A stretch of 64,000 nucleotides of DNA from Vicinamibacterales bacterium. GTDB taxonomy: Bacteria; Acidobacteriota; Vicinamibacteria; Vicinamibacterales; UBA2999. The stretch is from positions 1 to 64,000 of the forward strand of contig JBAZYO010000001.1 in assembly GCA_041659285.1 (NCBI GenBank), written 5' to 3'. The notes under the pieces are model-generated. The model was not told where the DNA came from. It searched no databases and worked only from the letters and a program-made list of their open reading frames with translations. Made by a program: the position numbers and the translations under genes. Positions 35,042-44,651 of this stretch are shown piece after piece; position 1 is the first letter of the stretch; every line of letters starts with the position of its first letter.

Positions 35042-37264
35042 ATGAGGTTCGCGGTTCTCCTCCCCTGGTGGGGCTACGCGCTGGTGTTCGGCACCGCGCT
35101 GGTTCTCGCCTGGCTGGCCTACGCGCGCGTGCCGGTCGCGCTGACCCGTTCCATGCGCCTGCTGCTGGCCGGGTTGCGCGCACTCACGCTGATGCTGCTG
35201 ATCGCGATCCTGCTGCGGCCCGTCGTGCTGGTGCCGCCGGCGGCCGCGCGCAACAGCCTGCTGCCCGTGCTCGTGGACGTGTCCCGTAGCATGCGGCTGA
35301 CCGACGCTGATGGGCCGTCGCGGCTCGATCGCGCCCGCGAGATTGTCCGCGACCTCGAGGCGCGCCTCTCGGGCGAATACCGCCTCGAGGTCCTGACCTT
35401 CGGCGAAGCGCTCGCGCCCGGCCACATCGATCACATGGCCGCCACCGCCCGGCGCAGCGATCTCAGCGGCGCGCTGGCCGACCTCGCCGATCGGCATCGC
35501 CGCGATCGGGTGGCCGGCGTGATTGTGCTATCGGACGGTGGTGACACGGCGCCGCAGGAGCGAGACGCGTCCGCCCGCCTCGTGGACGCGCCGGTGCTCG
35601 CCGTGGGCATCGGCGCCACGGCGCCGCCGCGCGATCGCGAGGTCGGCAACCTCACCGCGGGAGAGCCCCTGCTGCCCGGCGCCTCGATCGACCTCAGCGT
35701 GTCGGCGACCAGCACCGGCTTCGGCAAGGACCCCGTTGAGCTCCGCGTCAGCGCCAATGGCCGCCCCATCGAGGTGAGACGCGTGAACCCGCCGGCCGAC
35801 GGCGCGCCCATCCACGAAGTGTTCACCGTGTCGCCGGCGGCGGACGCGGCCACCGTCTACTCGGTCGAAATCCCGATGGCCGACGGCGAGCTGGCGGCCG
35901 AGAACAACCTGCGCAGCGTGCTGGTGCCCGCCCAAACCGGACGCCGCAAGATCCTGATCGTCGAAGGCGCCCCTGGCTACGAGCACACGTTTCTCAAGCG
36001 CGCCCTCGCCCAGGACCCGGGCCTCGACGTCGACGCGGTGGTGCGCAAGGGCCAGAGCGACGATGGCCGCGACACGTTCTACGTGCAGGCCGCGGCCGGC
36101 CGGGTGGCGGCGCTGGCCGGCGGCTACCCGTCGAAGCGGTCCGAGCTGTTCGCCTACGACGCGGTGATCTTCGGCAACATCGAGGCCGACTTCTTCACGC
36201 GCGATCAGCTGGAGTTGACCGCGGCCTTCGTCGCCGAACGGGGCGGCGGCCTGCTGGTGCTCGGCGCGCGGTCCTTCGATCGGCAAGGCTTGTCCGGCAC
36301 GCCGCTCGAAGAGGTGCTGCCGATCGATCTGACTGATCGCCGCGCGAGCGTGGCGCTGGCCGCGAATACGTTCGCGCCGGCGCTGCCCAACACCGCGGCG
36401 TTGACGCCGGATGGCGCGCTGCATCCGGCGACCCGCCTGGCCGTGACGGAGGCGGACAGCCGGCAGCGGTGGGCGCAGCTGCCCGCGCTCGCGTCGGTCG
36501 CGCCGCTCGGCGGTCCGCGGCCGGGCGCCCAGGTGCTGGTGGTCGCGATGAGCGCGGGTGGGTCGCCGCAGCCGCTGATCGCCGCGCAGCGCTACGGACA
36601 GGGCCGGTCGATGGTATTTGCCGGCGAGGCGTCGTGGCGCTGGCGGATGCTGCGGCCGGCGACGGATCAGAGTTACGAGACGATCTGGCGGCAACTGGCC
36701 CGCTGGATCACGGCCGGCGCGGCGGCTCCGGTGTCGATTGCGGCGATGACGCCGACCGTGCCGGGCGTCACCGAACGGATCGCGGTCACGGTCAGGAACG
36801 GGGATTTCGCGCCGGTCGCCGACGCTGAAGTGTCGCTGGCCGTGACGGCGCCGAATGGCGAATCCAGGCTGCTGACGCCGGCGCTGCTGAGCCCGCAAGA
36901 AGGGCGCTACGCGGTGGCGGCCCGCTTCGACCAGCCGGGCGTGTATCGGCTCGATGCCACGGCGGCCCGCGCCGGCACCCGCATCGGCACCGCCTCGCGG
37001 CAGGTCCTGGTGGGCGGCGCGGATCTCGAGATGGCACAGCCGCGGTTGAACGAGGCGGTGTTGCGGCGGCTGGCCGCCGAAACCAGGGGCCGCTACCTGC
37101 CGGCCGCGGAAGCGGGCCGGTTGCCGGCGTTGCTCCGCGAATCCCGCGTTGACGCCGGCACGCCGGAGCAGCGCGACCTCTGGCACAATGGCTGGAGCCT
37201 GCTCGCCGTCATTGGCTTGCTCGCCGCCGAATGGGTATCACGCAGGAGAGCGGGACTGGCGTGA
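35042..37264 (+). CDS. Membrane VWA protein with GATase-like domain
   Basis: 740 residues. Two N-terminal helices (about 5-25 and 38-58) precede a VWA domain whose MIDAS start is VLVDVSRSMRLTDADG (DxSxS). A beta-sandwich part is followed by a class I glutamine-amidotransferase-like fold (residues about 305-560: ILIVEGAPGYEHTFL, ERGGGLLVLGARSFD) without an obvious catalytic Cys. A C-terminal helix (SLLAVIGLLAAEW) closes the protein. Such proteins pair with BatA-like ones in MoxR operons. A hypothetical role in envelope stress is inference. Confidence 0.82.
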   Translation: MRFAVLLPWWGYALVFGTALVLAWLAYARVPVALTRSMRLLLAGLRALTLMLLIAILLRPVVLVPPAAARNSLLPVLVDVSRSMRLTDADGPSRLDRAREIVRDLEARLSGEYRLEVLTFGEALAPGHIDHMAATARRSDLSGALADLADRHRRDRVAGVIVLSDGGDTAPQERDASARLVDAPVLAVGIGATAPPRDREVGNLTAGEPLLPGASIDLSVSATSTGFGKDPVELRVSANGRPIEVRRVNPPADGAPIHEVFTVSPAADAATVYSVEIPMADGELAAENNLRSVLVPAQTGRRKILIVEGAPGYEHTFLKRALAQDPGLDVDAVVRKGQSDDGRDTFYVQAAAGRVAALAGGYPSKRSELFAYDAVIFGNIEADFFTRDQLELTAAFVAERGGGLLVLGARSFDRQGLSGTPLEEVLPIDLTDRRASVALAANTFAPALPNTAALTPDGALHPATRLAVTEADSRQRWAQLPALASVAPLGGPRPGAQVLVVAMSAGGSPQPLIAAQRYGQGRSMVFAGEASWRWRMLRPATDQSYETIWRQLARWITAGAAAPVSIAAMTPTVPGVTERIAVTVRNGDFAPVADAEVSLAVTAPNGESRLLTPALLSPQEGRYAVAARFDQPGVYRLDATAARAGTRIGTASRQVLVGGADLEMAQPRLNEAVLRRLAAETRGRYLPAAEAGRLPALLRESRVDAGTPEQRDLWHNGWSLLAVIGLLAAEWVSRRRAGLA

Positions 37265-37286
37265 CGCCGATGACGCAGACGAAGAC

Positions 37287-37319
37287 ACCAGGGCCGCAGA
37301 TGACACAGATGGCACAGAT
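37287..37319. repeat. Nonamer repeat (ACCAGGGCC-GCAGATGAC type)
   Basis: ACCAGGGCC is followed by 9-bp units GCAGATGAC, ACAGATGGC and ACAGAT. The unit supplies the ATG codons at 37300 and 37309 for the next gene. Relatives are at 2021-2050, 57640-57668 and 60507-60527. Confidence 0.75.
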
Positions 37320-38277
37320 CAAATACGGGTGGGTGCTTCTCGCCATGTTCGCCGTGCTGTGGCCGGTGTCAGCGGGTGCAGAAACTCGTTGGGCGGTAAT
37401 CGTCTCGGGTGCGTCCGGCGGCGAGAAGTACGCGGAGCAGATGAAGGAGTGGCGCGACGGTTTGCGCTCTGCCATGGTCGACCGCTACGGCTTCAAGGCC
37501 GAGCACGTTCGCCTGCTGGTGGATGAAACCGCGGCCGCGGCGGAGAAGGGTTCAGCGGAGAACGTCCGCAAGGTGTTCGCCGACATCAAGAAGGGCGGGA
37601 CCAGGGACGACTTCGTCCTGGTCGTCCTGCTCGGCCACGGCACCTACGACGGCGACGTCGCCAAGTTCAACCTGGTCGGCCCGGACCTGACGGCGAAGGA
37701 CTGGACGGACCTGCTGGCCGGCGTCCAGGGCCGGCTGGCGGTGGTCAACACGACCGAGGCCAGCTTTCCGTTTCTCGAATCGCTCACGGCGAAGGGCCGC
37801 GTGGTGATCACCGCCACCGATTCGGCGGCGCAGAAATACGCCACGGTGTTCCCCGAGTACTTCGTGAAGGCGATGCGTGAAGCCTCGACCGACCTCGACA
37901 AGAACGGCCGCACCTCCATCTTCGAGGTGTTTGCCGCCGCCAGCGCCGCGGTGAAGCAGCACTACGAGCAGCGGGGTCAGCTCGCGACCGAGCGGGCGGT
38001 GATCGACGACAACGGCGACGGCAAGGGCCGCGAGGCGAGCGCCGAGGGTCCTGACGGCGGCATCGCGCGCATCGCCTACCTGGACGCGGAGAATGCCGCC
38101 GAGAGCGCGACGCCGGAGATGGCGGCGTTGGTGAAGCGCCGCCGCACGCTCGAAGCGCAGGCCGAAGAGCACAAGCAGTTGAAGGGTGTCATGCCCGAGG
38201 CCGAGTGGAACGCGCAGTTCGAGAAACTGATGCTGGAACTGGCGCAGGTGTCGGCTGAGATACGAAAGAAATCATGA
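37309..38277 (+). CDS. Secreted caspase/C13-fold protein lacking the catalytic cysteine
   Basis: 322 residues from the ATG at 37309 (37300 is an alternative); a signal peptide ends at VSAGA. The caspase-like fold shows VIVSGASGGEKYAEQM and VLVVLLGHGTYDGD, where H110 is the histidine of the family. The strand expected to end in a catalytic Cys reads LAVVNTTEASFPF (145-154) and has Glu-Ala-Ser instead. No cysteine is nearby, so it is probably a pseudoenzyme. The C-terminal 60 residues form a helical tail. It is the last gene of the Bat-like operon. Confidence 0.78.
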   Translation: MAQIKYGWVLLAMFAVLWPVSAGAETRWAVIVSGASGGEKYAEQMKEWRDGLRSAMVDRYGFKAEHVRLLVDETAAAAEKGSAENVRKVFADIKKGGTRDDFVLVVLLGHGTYDGDVAKFNLVGPDLTAKDWTDLLAGVQGRLAVVNTTEASFPFLESLTAKGRVVITATDSAAQKYATVFPEYFVKAMREASTDLDKNGRTSIFEVFAAASAAVKQHYEQRGQLATERAVIDDNGDGKGREASAEGPDGGIARIAYLDAENAAESATPEMAALVKRRRTLEAQAEEHKQLKGVMPEAEWNAQFEKLMLELAQVSAEIRKKS

Positions 38278-38348
38278 TTTAGTGATCTGGTGAGTTGGTG
38301 ACCTCGTGAGTTGCAGTCACGAGATCGCGAGATCTCCAAGTCACCAAA

Positions 38349-38352
<4 letters not shown>
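38274..38352. repeat. Octamer array between convergent genes
   Basis: 8-bp words (GTGATCTG, GTGAGTTG, GTGACCTC, GTGAGTTG and their complements) form an imperfect inverted repeat around a GTTGCAG centre. It spans the stop codons of the caspase-like and rhomboid genes and probably folds into one long hairpin in either transcript. Confidence 0.75.
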
Positions 38353-39023
<671 letters not shown>

Positions 39024-39040
39024 CGCAGGGAGCCTTCAGC

Positions 39041-39046
39041 TAGAAT
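39041..39046 (+). promoter_or_regulatory. Candidate -10 box (TAGAAT)
   Basis: TAGAAT lies 11 nt before the ATG at 39058, in the short gap that also drives the rhomboid gene in the other direction. Confidence 0.4.
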
Positions 39047-39057
39047 AGCGAATAACG

Positions 39058-39258
39058 ATGAAATGTCGCTCGTGCGGAGCGGAAATCGCGGCCAACGCGC
39101 TGATCTGCTACAAGTGCGGCGCCGCCACCGCGGAGCCGCGAATCACCCCACCCGCGTCGCGTCCGCGGCGCTCGCGGCTGCCCTGGGTGGGCCTCGTGCT
39201 GCTGGGCCTGGCCCTGGCCGCGGTCGCCCGCGAGGTCGCCTGCGGAAGCCTGTTATGA
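39058..39258 (+). CDS. Small zinc-ribbon membrane protein
   Basis: 66 residues. Two Cys pairs (CRSCG and CYKCG) form a short zinc ribbon at the N-terminus, followed by a basic linker and one transmembrane helix (LPWVGLVLLGLALAAVA). It resembles the small zinc_ribbon-plus-helix proteins often seen in bacteria, of unknown function. It stands 40 nt upstream of the FHA-GAF-PP2C gene and is probably co-transcribed. Confidence 0.75.
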   Translation: MKCRSCGAEIAANALICYKCGAATAEPRITPPASRPRRSRLPWVGLVLLGLALAAVAREVACGSLL

Positions 39259-39298
39259 TGAGGCGTTCGGGCCCCCGTGGCGGCGCCCGCTCGTCCCT

Positions 39299-40909
39299 AT
39301 GGCAAATGCGCGGCTCGAAGTAAACGACGGCCTCGGCCAACGGATCGTCGCGATCACGAAGGCCCAGTTGCTGATCGGCCGGCGTACGGAAAGCGACCTC
39401 CGCCTGGTGGGCAGCGACGTCTCCCGCGAACACGCGGAGATCGTCGAAGTGGACGGCACGTGGGTGCTGCGCGACAAGGGCTCGCGCTACGGCACGTTCG
39501 TCAACGGCGAGTCGGTCACCGAGCACACCCTTGCGCATGGTGACAAGGTCCAGTTCGGCCGCGCCAGTGGCGCCGACGTCGTATTCCTGACCGGCGACGC
39601 GCCCGCGCACACCGACCGCTCGCACGCCAGCGCCGTCAACGACCTGCGGCAACTGGCCGCGCTGCTCGAAGGCCTGCGCGCCCTCGGCTCGGGCCGCGTG
39701 CTCGACGAGGTGCTCGCCCTGGTGCTCGATGCCGCCATCGACGTGGCCGGCGCCGAACGCGGTTTCATCATGCTGGCGGCCACCGGCCAGCCGCTCGAGA
39801 TGAAGCTGGCGCGGGCCAAGGGCCGCATCACCCTGCCGGCGACCGGATTCAACACCAGCCGCAAGATTCCCGAAGAGGTGTTCGCCACCGGCGAACTCAA
39901 GATCGTCGCCGACCTCCTGGATGGCGACCTCGCCAACGTGCACATGGGCACCGTCGCGCTCGGCATCCGCCACGTCGCCTGCATTCCGCTCCGCATGGTC
40001 CGCTACCTGGACCGCGCCGACATGGCCAGCGAGACCAAGAACATCGGCGTGCTCTATCTCGACAGCCGCGAGAAGGGCAGCCTGCTGGCGCCGCACACCC
40101 GCACCGCGCTCGACACCCTGGCCACCGAGGCCGGCGTCGCCATTGAGAACGCGCGGCTCTACCGCGAGACCCTCGAGAAAGCCCGCATCGAGCACGAACT
40201 GAAGATCGCTGCGGAAATCCAGCGCGCGCTGCTGCCGGAGGGCACGCACTCCGGCTCGTTCTTCGAGGCCGCCGGCACCTCGCTCCAGGCCCGCTCGATT
40301 GGCGGCGACTTCTTCGACCTCATCGACACGCCCGACGGCATGTTCGGCTTCCTGGTCGGCGACGTCGCCGGCAAGGGGCCGGCCGCAGCCCTGCTCACCT
40401 CCAAGATCATGGGGATTTTCTCCGCGTTCGCATCGATTGGCGACGACCCGGCGCAGACCGTGGACGGCATCAACAAGGTGCTGACCCGCCGCCAGATCGA
40501 CGCGCGGTACGCGACGCTGCTCTACGGCCAACTCGCCCCGACCGGCAAGCTGGTGTTCTGTAACGGTGGCCACAATCCGCCGTTCGTCTACGGCGTCGAT
40601 GGCCTGAAGCGGATCGAGGCCGGCGGCATGCCGGTCGGCCTGTTCGATATGGCCCAGTACTCGGCCGACACGATCGACCTGAAGCCCGGCGACACCATGG
40701 TCCTTTATAGTGACGGCGTCACCGAGGCGCACAACGTCGCCGGCGAGGAGTTCGGCGAGCAGCGCATGGCCGAGGTGCTCGAGCGCCACCACCAGGAGCC
40801 CGCCACGGTCGTCCTCGAGAAGCTGATGGAAGCCGTCGGCGTGTTCGCGCTTGGCGCCGAGCAATACGACGACGTGACGGCGGTCATCGTGAAGTACACC
40901 GGCGCGTGA
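39299..40909 (+). CDS. FHA-GAF-PP2C (SpoIIE/RsbU-type) protein phosphatase
   Basis: 536 residues in three domains. An FHA phosphothreonine-binding domain covers about 10-100 (LIGRRTESDLRL, GSDVSREHAEI). A GAF domain follows (about 125-300). The C-terminal PP2C/SpoIIE domain starts near 305 with IQRALLPEG and contains ARSIGGDFFDL, LVGDVAGKG, ILYGQ-like LLYGQLAPTG and MVLYSDGVTEA, which carry the metal-binding aspartates. It would dephosphorylate a partner, such as an anti-sigma antagonist, in response to the GAF cue. The FHA domain suggests a kinase partner elsewhere. Confidence 0.92.
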   Translation: MANARLEVNDGLGQRIVAITKAQLLIGRRTESDLRLVGSDVSREHAEIVEVDGTWVLRDKGSRYGTFVNGESVTEHTLAHGDKVQFGRASGADVVFLTGDAPAHTDRSHASAVNDLRQLAALLEGLRALGSGRVLDEVLALVLDAAIDVAGAERGFIMLAATGQPLEMKLARAKGRITLPATGFNTSRKIPEEVFATGELKIVADLLDGDLANVHMGTVALGIRHVACIPLRMVRYLDRADMASETKNIGVLYLDSREKGSLLAPHTRTALDTLATEAGVAIENARLYRETLEKARIEHELKIAAEIQRALLPEGTHSGSFFEAAGTSLQARSIGGDFFDLIDTPDGMFGFLVGDVAGKGPAAALLTSKIMGIFSAFASIGDDPAQTVDGINKVLTRRQIDARYATLLYGQLAPTGKLVFCNGGHNPPFVYGVDGLKRIEAGGMPVGLFDMAQYSADTIDLKPGDTMVLYSDGVTEAHNVAGEEFGEQRMAEVLERHHQEPATVVLEKLMEAVGVFALGAEQYDDVTAVIVKYTGA

Positions 40910-41184
40910 TGACACAACGGGTTCGCCTGGCGGCCGGGCTGTGGGCCGTGCTCGCCATCGTCGTCTTCAACGTCACCTTCGACTGGCAGACGCGCGCGGC
41001 GGGCCATGCGTTTGCCAGCAGCCAGGTCCTCCGGCACGCCGGCGGCCTGCCGGTGACGACCATCAACGACGGCTTCCGGCCCATGGTGCGGTCGGCCGCG
41101 CGCCGGTCGGGCGTGTGGCTGGGTCTCATCCTCGGCTCCGGCATCGCCGCGACCGCCGTGGCCTCACGAGCGTCCAAGAAGTAG
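40909..41184 (+). CDS. Small two-helix membrane protein, unknown
   Basis: 91 residues. The ATG overlaps the phosphatase stop (TGATG). Two hydrophobic segments (VRLAAGLWAVLAIVVFNVTF and WLGLILGSGIAATAVAS) flank a polar loop. I do not recognise the family. It is tightly placed between the phosphatase and the LeuA-like enzyme, whose ATG follows its stop codon directly. Confidence 0.55.
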   Translation: MTQRVRLAAGLWAVLAIVVFNVTFDWQTRAAGHAFASSQVLRHAGGLPVTTINDGFRPMVRSAARRSGVWLGLILGSGIAATAVASRASKK

Positions 41185-42396
41185 ATGTTGGCTTCCCTGA
41201 TTTACGACTGGAACAAGATCGGCGCGCCGGCGGTGCCCAAGCGCGTGATGCTGGACGACGAGACGCTGCGCGACGGCCTGCAGTCGCCGTCGGTGAAGAC
41301 GCCGACCATCGGCCAGAAGATCACCATCCTGCACCTGATCGACCAGCTCGGCATCGACACGGCCGACATCGGCCTGCCGGGCGCCGGCCCGCACGTGGCG
41401 CAGGACGTCGAGCGCCTGGCGCGCGAGATTGTCGGGGCGCGGCTGAAGGTGCGCGCCAACTGCGCGGCGCGGACGACGATCAGCGACATCCGGCCGATCG
41501 CGGAGATCACGCAGCGCACCGGCCTGCCGATCGAGGTCGGCACCTTCATCGGCTCGTCGCCCATCCGCCAGTACACCGAAGGGTGGACGCTCGACTGGCT
41601 GCTCAAGAGCACCGAAGAGGCGATCAAGTTCGCCGTGGCCGAAGGCCTCGAGGTGATGTACGTCACCGAAGACACCACGCGCGCGGATCCGGAAACACTG
41701 AAGAAACTCTACGTCTGCGCGATTCGGTCCGGCGCCAAGCGCATTTGCCTGGCCGATACCGTGGGACATGCCACGCCGTGGGGCGCCAGCGCCGTGGTCA
41801 AGTTTGCCGCGCAGGTGATCAAGGACGAAGGCGCCGACGTCGGCATCGACTGGCACGGCCACCGCGACCGCGACCTGGCGATCGTCAACAGCATTGCCGC
41901 GCTCGAGGCCGGCGCCTCACGCGTGCACGCCGCCGCCCTGGGCATTGGCGAGCGCGTCGGCAACACGCCCATGGACCTGCTGCTGGTCAACCTCGTGTTG
42001 ATGGGTTTCCTGCAGCGCGACCTGACGCCGCTGATGCCTTACTGCGCAGCGGTGTCGGCGGCCTGCGGCGTCCCCATTCCCGACAACTATCCGGTGGTGG
42101 GCAGGGACGCGTTCCGCACGGCCACCGGGGTGCACGCCGCGGCCGTGGTCAAGGCGTGGCGCAAGGGCGATCGCGAATTGATGGACGCGGTCTACTCGGC
42201 CATCCCCGCCAGCCTGGTCGGCCGGCACCAGGAGATCGAGGTCGGCCCGATGTCAGGGAAGTCGAACGTGTTGTTCTGGCTGGAGCAGCACGGCATCGTG
42301 GCCAGCGACCCGGTGGTCGATCGGGTCTTCGCGAAGGCTAAAGAGTCGACGACGGTGCTGACCGAAGCCGAGATCCTCGCTGAAGTGTACCGGTAG
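41185..42396 (+). CDS. DRE-TIM metallolyase of the 2-isopropylmalate/homocitrate synthase family
   Basis: 403 residues. The family motif is LDDETLRDGLQSP, and the metal ligands sit in the IDWHGHRDRDLAI segment. The catalytic barrel covers about 20-290 and a short C-terminal lid follows, shorter than full LeuA with its regulatory domain. It would condense acetyl-CoA with a 2-oxo acid or do a related Claisen reaction. Without leuBCD neighbours the substrate cannot be set; it might be an isopropylmalate synthase-like orphan. It ends just before the GGGGTCAGACCCC element. Confidence 0.85.
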   Translation: MLASLIYDWNKIGAPAVPKRVMLDDETLRDGLQSPSVKTPTIGQKITILHLIDQLGIDTADIGLPGAGPHVAQDVERLAREIVGARLKVRANCAARTTISDIRPIAEITQRTGLPIEVGTFIGSSPIRQYTEGWTLDWLLKSTEEAIKFAVAEGLEVMYVTEDTTRADPETLKKLYVCAIRSGAKRICLADTVGHATPWGASAVVKFAAQVIKDEGADVGIDWHGHRDRDLAIVNSIAALEAGASRVHAAALGIGERVGNTPMDLLLVNLVLMGFLQRDLTPLMPYCAAVSAACGVPIPDNYPVVGRDAFRTATGVHAAAVVKAWRKGDRELMDAVYSAIPASLVGRHQEIEVGPMSGKSNVLFWLEQHGIVASDPVVDRVFAKAKESTTVLTEAEILAEVYR

Positions 42397-42402
42397 GCCG
42401 CG

Positions 42403-42449
42403 GAGGGGTCAGACCCCCTCGCTGTGTCTTGCTCGGGGTCAGACCCCTT
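42403..42449. repeat. GGGGTCAGACCCC dyad element (two palindromes)
   Basis: Palindromes at 42405-42417 and 42435-42447 are separated by a spacer ending in CTTGCTC, as at 9623-9668. The unit lies between convergent genes. The second palindrome supplies the stop codon of the M28 peptidase gene as GGG GTC TGA. Confidence 0.85.
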
Positions 42450-43338
42450 TGAGCAAACGCTGTTCGATCTCGGGCAGCGCCGCGACCACCACCTCACCGA
42501 CAATTTGCAGGCTGCGGGCGGACACCGCGTCGAGCGTGTCTTGCGCGGTGTGCCACGCCGGGTAATCGAGATCGATGAGGTCGAGCGACGGCACGCCGGC
42601 CTTCAGGAAGTGCAGGTGGTCGTCTTCGACCGCCATGGCCTCGCTGATGAAGCTGGCCTGGTGGCCGAGCCGCCGCGCCACCCCCCACACGATGTCGGTC
42701 AGCCACGGCGTCGAGTTGGTCTCGCGGCGGATGTTCAACTGGCGGTCGCCGATCATGTCGAGCAGGATCATCGCCCGCAGCGACTTCAGCGTGCCGGTCT
42801 TGCGCGCCACCTCCACGTAGTGGCGGCTGCCGTAGGTGTTGTCGGGGTCACGCCACTCGCCGGTGGCCTCCTCGCCGTCGAGGAACAGCAGTTCGATGGT
42901 GAAGGGGAGCTGCGGCCGGGCCTTGAGCACGCGCGCGAGCTCGAGCAGGGCCGCGGTGCTGGAGGCGCCGTCGCTGGCGCCCACGAACCGGAATTCCCTG
43001 AACAGCTTGGTGTCGAAGTGGCTGGCCAGCACGATGCGCTCGGCGCGCTGGCCGGGAATGGTCGCGATCAGGTTGACCATCTTGATCGGGCCAATCGGCG
43101 TGGTCGCGGTCCACGCCTGCTCGACGGCCTTGATGCCGATGGCGGCGAGCGTCCTGGTGATGTATTCGCGGTTCTTGAGGTTGCCGGCCGAGCCGGAAGG
43201 CCGCGGCCCGATCGCCACCTGCTGGCGCAGGTGTTCCCAGGCTTTGGAGCTGTCAAACGCAACGGCGCCCTGACCGTGCGCGCCGGACACGGCGAGCACC
43301 ACCAGGGCGCCAATGGCAAGAGTCAGTCTTTGGATCAC
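42439..43338 (-). CDS. Secreted M28-family zinc peptidase, glutaminyl-cyclase-like
   Basis: 299 residues from a GTG at 43338, with a signal peptide (residues 1-22, VSGAHGQG). Metal and catalytic motifs of M28 are VLASHFDTKL, FVGASDGASSTAALLEL, LLFLDGEEA, and MILLDMIGDRQL, and the C-terminal LDLIDLDYPAWHT segment with its His. This set also occurs in glutaminyl-peptide cyclotransferases. It is probably periplasmic. The start lies in the octamer array; the stop lies in the dyad element. Confidence 0.85.
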   Translation of the reverse strand: MIQRLTLAIGALVVLAVSGAHGQGAVAFDSSKAWEHLRQQVAIGPRPSGSAGNLKNREYITRTLAAIGIKAVEQAWTATTPIGPIKMVNLIATIPGQRAERIVLASHFDTKLFREFRFVGASDGASSTAALLELARVLKARPQLPFTIELLFLDGEEATGEWRDPDNTYGSRHYVEVARKTGTLKSLRAMILLDMIGDRQLNIRRETNSTPWLTDIVWGVARRLGHQASFISEAMAVEDDHLHFLKAGVPSLDLIDLDYPAWHTAQDTLDAVSARSLQIVGEVVVAALPEIEQRLLKGV

Positions 43339-43373
43339 GAGATCACCAACTCACCAAATCACGAAATCATCGA
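43334..43373. repeat. Octamer array
   Basis: Five 8-bp words (ATCACGAG, ATCACCAA, CTCACCAA, ATCACGAA, ATCATCGA) run from the GTG start of the M28 gene to the stop codon of gltA, so the array forms nearly the whole spacer. Confidence 0.75.
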
Positions 43374-44650
43374 TTCGACATCGGGATGTACTCCCGCGTC
43401 GTGGCGCCCTCGTAGAGCTGCTTGGGGCGCGCGATCTTCGTCTCCGGGTCGAGCAGCATCTCTTCCCACTGCGCGACCCAGCCCACCGTGCGGGCAATCG
43501 CGAACAGCACCGCGAACATCTCCACCGGGAAGCCCATCGCCTGGTAGATGAGGCCGGAGTAGAAGTCGACATTCGGGTAGAGCTTGCGGCTGACGAAGTA
43601 CTCGTCCTCGAGGGCAATCCGCTCCAGCTCGAGCGCGATCTCGAGCAGCGGGTTCTTGCCGGTGACCTCGAACACTTCGTACGCCGTCCGCTTGATGATC
43701 TTGGCGCGGGGGTCGTACGACTTGTAGACGCGGTGACCGAAGCCCATCAGGCGGCCTTCGCCGGCCTTGACCTTCTTGATGAAGGCGGGGATGTGGTCGA
43801 CCGAGCCGATCTCCTTCAGCATGCGCAGCACGGCTTCGTTGGCGCCGCCGTGCAGCGGGCCGTAGAGGGCGGCGGCCGCCCCGGCCAGGGCCGAGAACGG
43901 ATCGACGTTGGAGCTGCCGATGGCGCGCATGGCGCTGGTCGAACAGTTCTGCTCGTGATCGGCGTGCAGGATGAACAGCACGTCGAGCGCGCGCTCGAGC
44001 GCCGGGTCCGGCGCGTACTTCACCTCGGTCATCTTGAACAGCATGTTCAGGAAGTTGCCGGTGAAGCTGAGGTCGTTGTCGGGGTAGACGTAGGGCCGCC
44101 CGATGCTGTGGCGGTAGGCGTAGGCGGCAATCGTCGGCGTCTTCGCGATCAGGCGGCGAATCTGCTTCTGTCGCGACTCGGCGTTGAAGATCTGCTTGCC
44201 GTCCGGGTAGAACGTCGACATCGCGCCGACGGTGCTGATGAACACGCCCATCGGATGGGCGTCGTAGGTAAAGCCCTCCATGAACTTCTTGATGTTCTCG
44301 TGCACCATCGTGTGCATGGTGATGGAGTGCGTCCACGCGTCGAGCTGGCCCTTGGTGGGGAGCTCGCCGAACAGGATCAGGTATGCCGTCTCGAGGTAGG
44401 TGCTCTTCTCGGCGAGCTGTTCGATGGGGTATCCCCGGTACATCAGGATGCCCTTGTCGCCGTCGATGTACGTGATCTTGCTCTTGCAGGCGGCGGTGTT
44501 CATGAACGCCGGGTCATAGGTGCACAGCCCCGGGTCTTCGCCGCCGGTCGTGATCTTCTTCAGGTCGGTGGCGCGGATGGCGCCTTCGGTGATCGGGACT
44601 TCGTAGGTCTTCCCGGTCCGGTTGTCGGTAATGGAGAGCGTCTCAGGCAT
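43367..44650 (-). CDS. gltA: Citrate synthase (type II)
   Basis: 427 residues. The catalytic elements are HADHEQNCSTSAMR (His), MGFGHRVYKSYDPRAK (His/Arg) and the Asp in VDFYSGLIY. The N-terminal beta-rich extension (LSITDNRTGKTYEVPI) is typical of the NADH-sensitive hexameric type. It condenses oxaloacetate and acetyl-CoA at the start of the TCA cycle. A dyad lies directly over its likely -10 box (44652-44679). Confidence 0.96.
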   Translation of the reverse strand: MPETLSITDNRTGKTYEVPITEGAIRATDLKKITTGGEDPGLCTYDPAFMNTAACKSKITYIDGDKGILMYRGYPIEQLAEKSTYLETAYLILFGELPTKGQLDAWTHSITMHTMVHENIKKFMEGFTYDAHPMGVFISTVGAMSTFYPDGKQIFNAESRQKQIRRLIAKTPTIAAYAYRHSIGRPYVYPDNDLSFTGNFLNMLFKMTEVKYAPDPALERALDVLFILHADHEQNCSTSAMRAIGSSNVDPFSALAGAAAALYGPLHGGANEAVLRMLKEIGSVDHIPAFIKKVKAGEGRLMGFGHRVYKSYDPRAKIIKRTAYEVFEVTGKNPLLEIALELERIALEDEYFVSRKLYPNVDFYSGLIYQAMGFPVEMFAVLFAIARTVGWVAQWEEMLLDPETKIARPKQLYEGATTREYIPMSNR

Positions 44651-44651
44651 A

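Noticed and set aside
39119..40915. 590-codon minus-strand frame opposite the FHA-GAF-PP2C gene
   Set aside because: It is antisense to three clearly recognisable domains and has no signature of its own.
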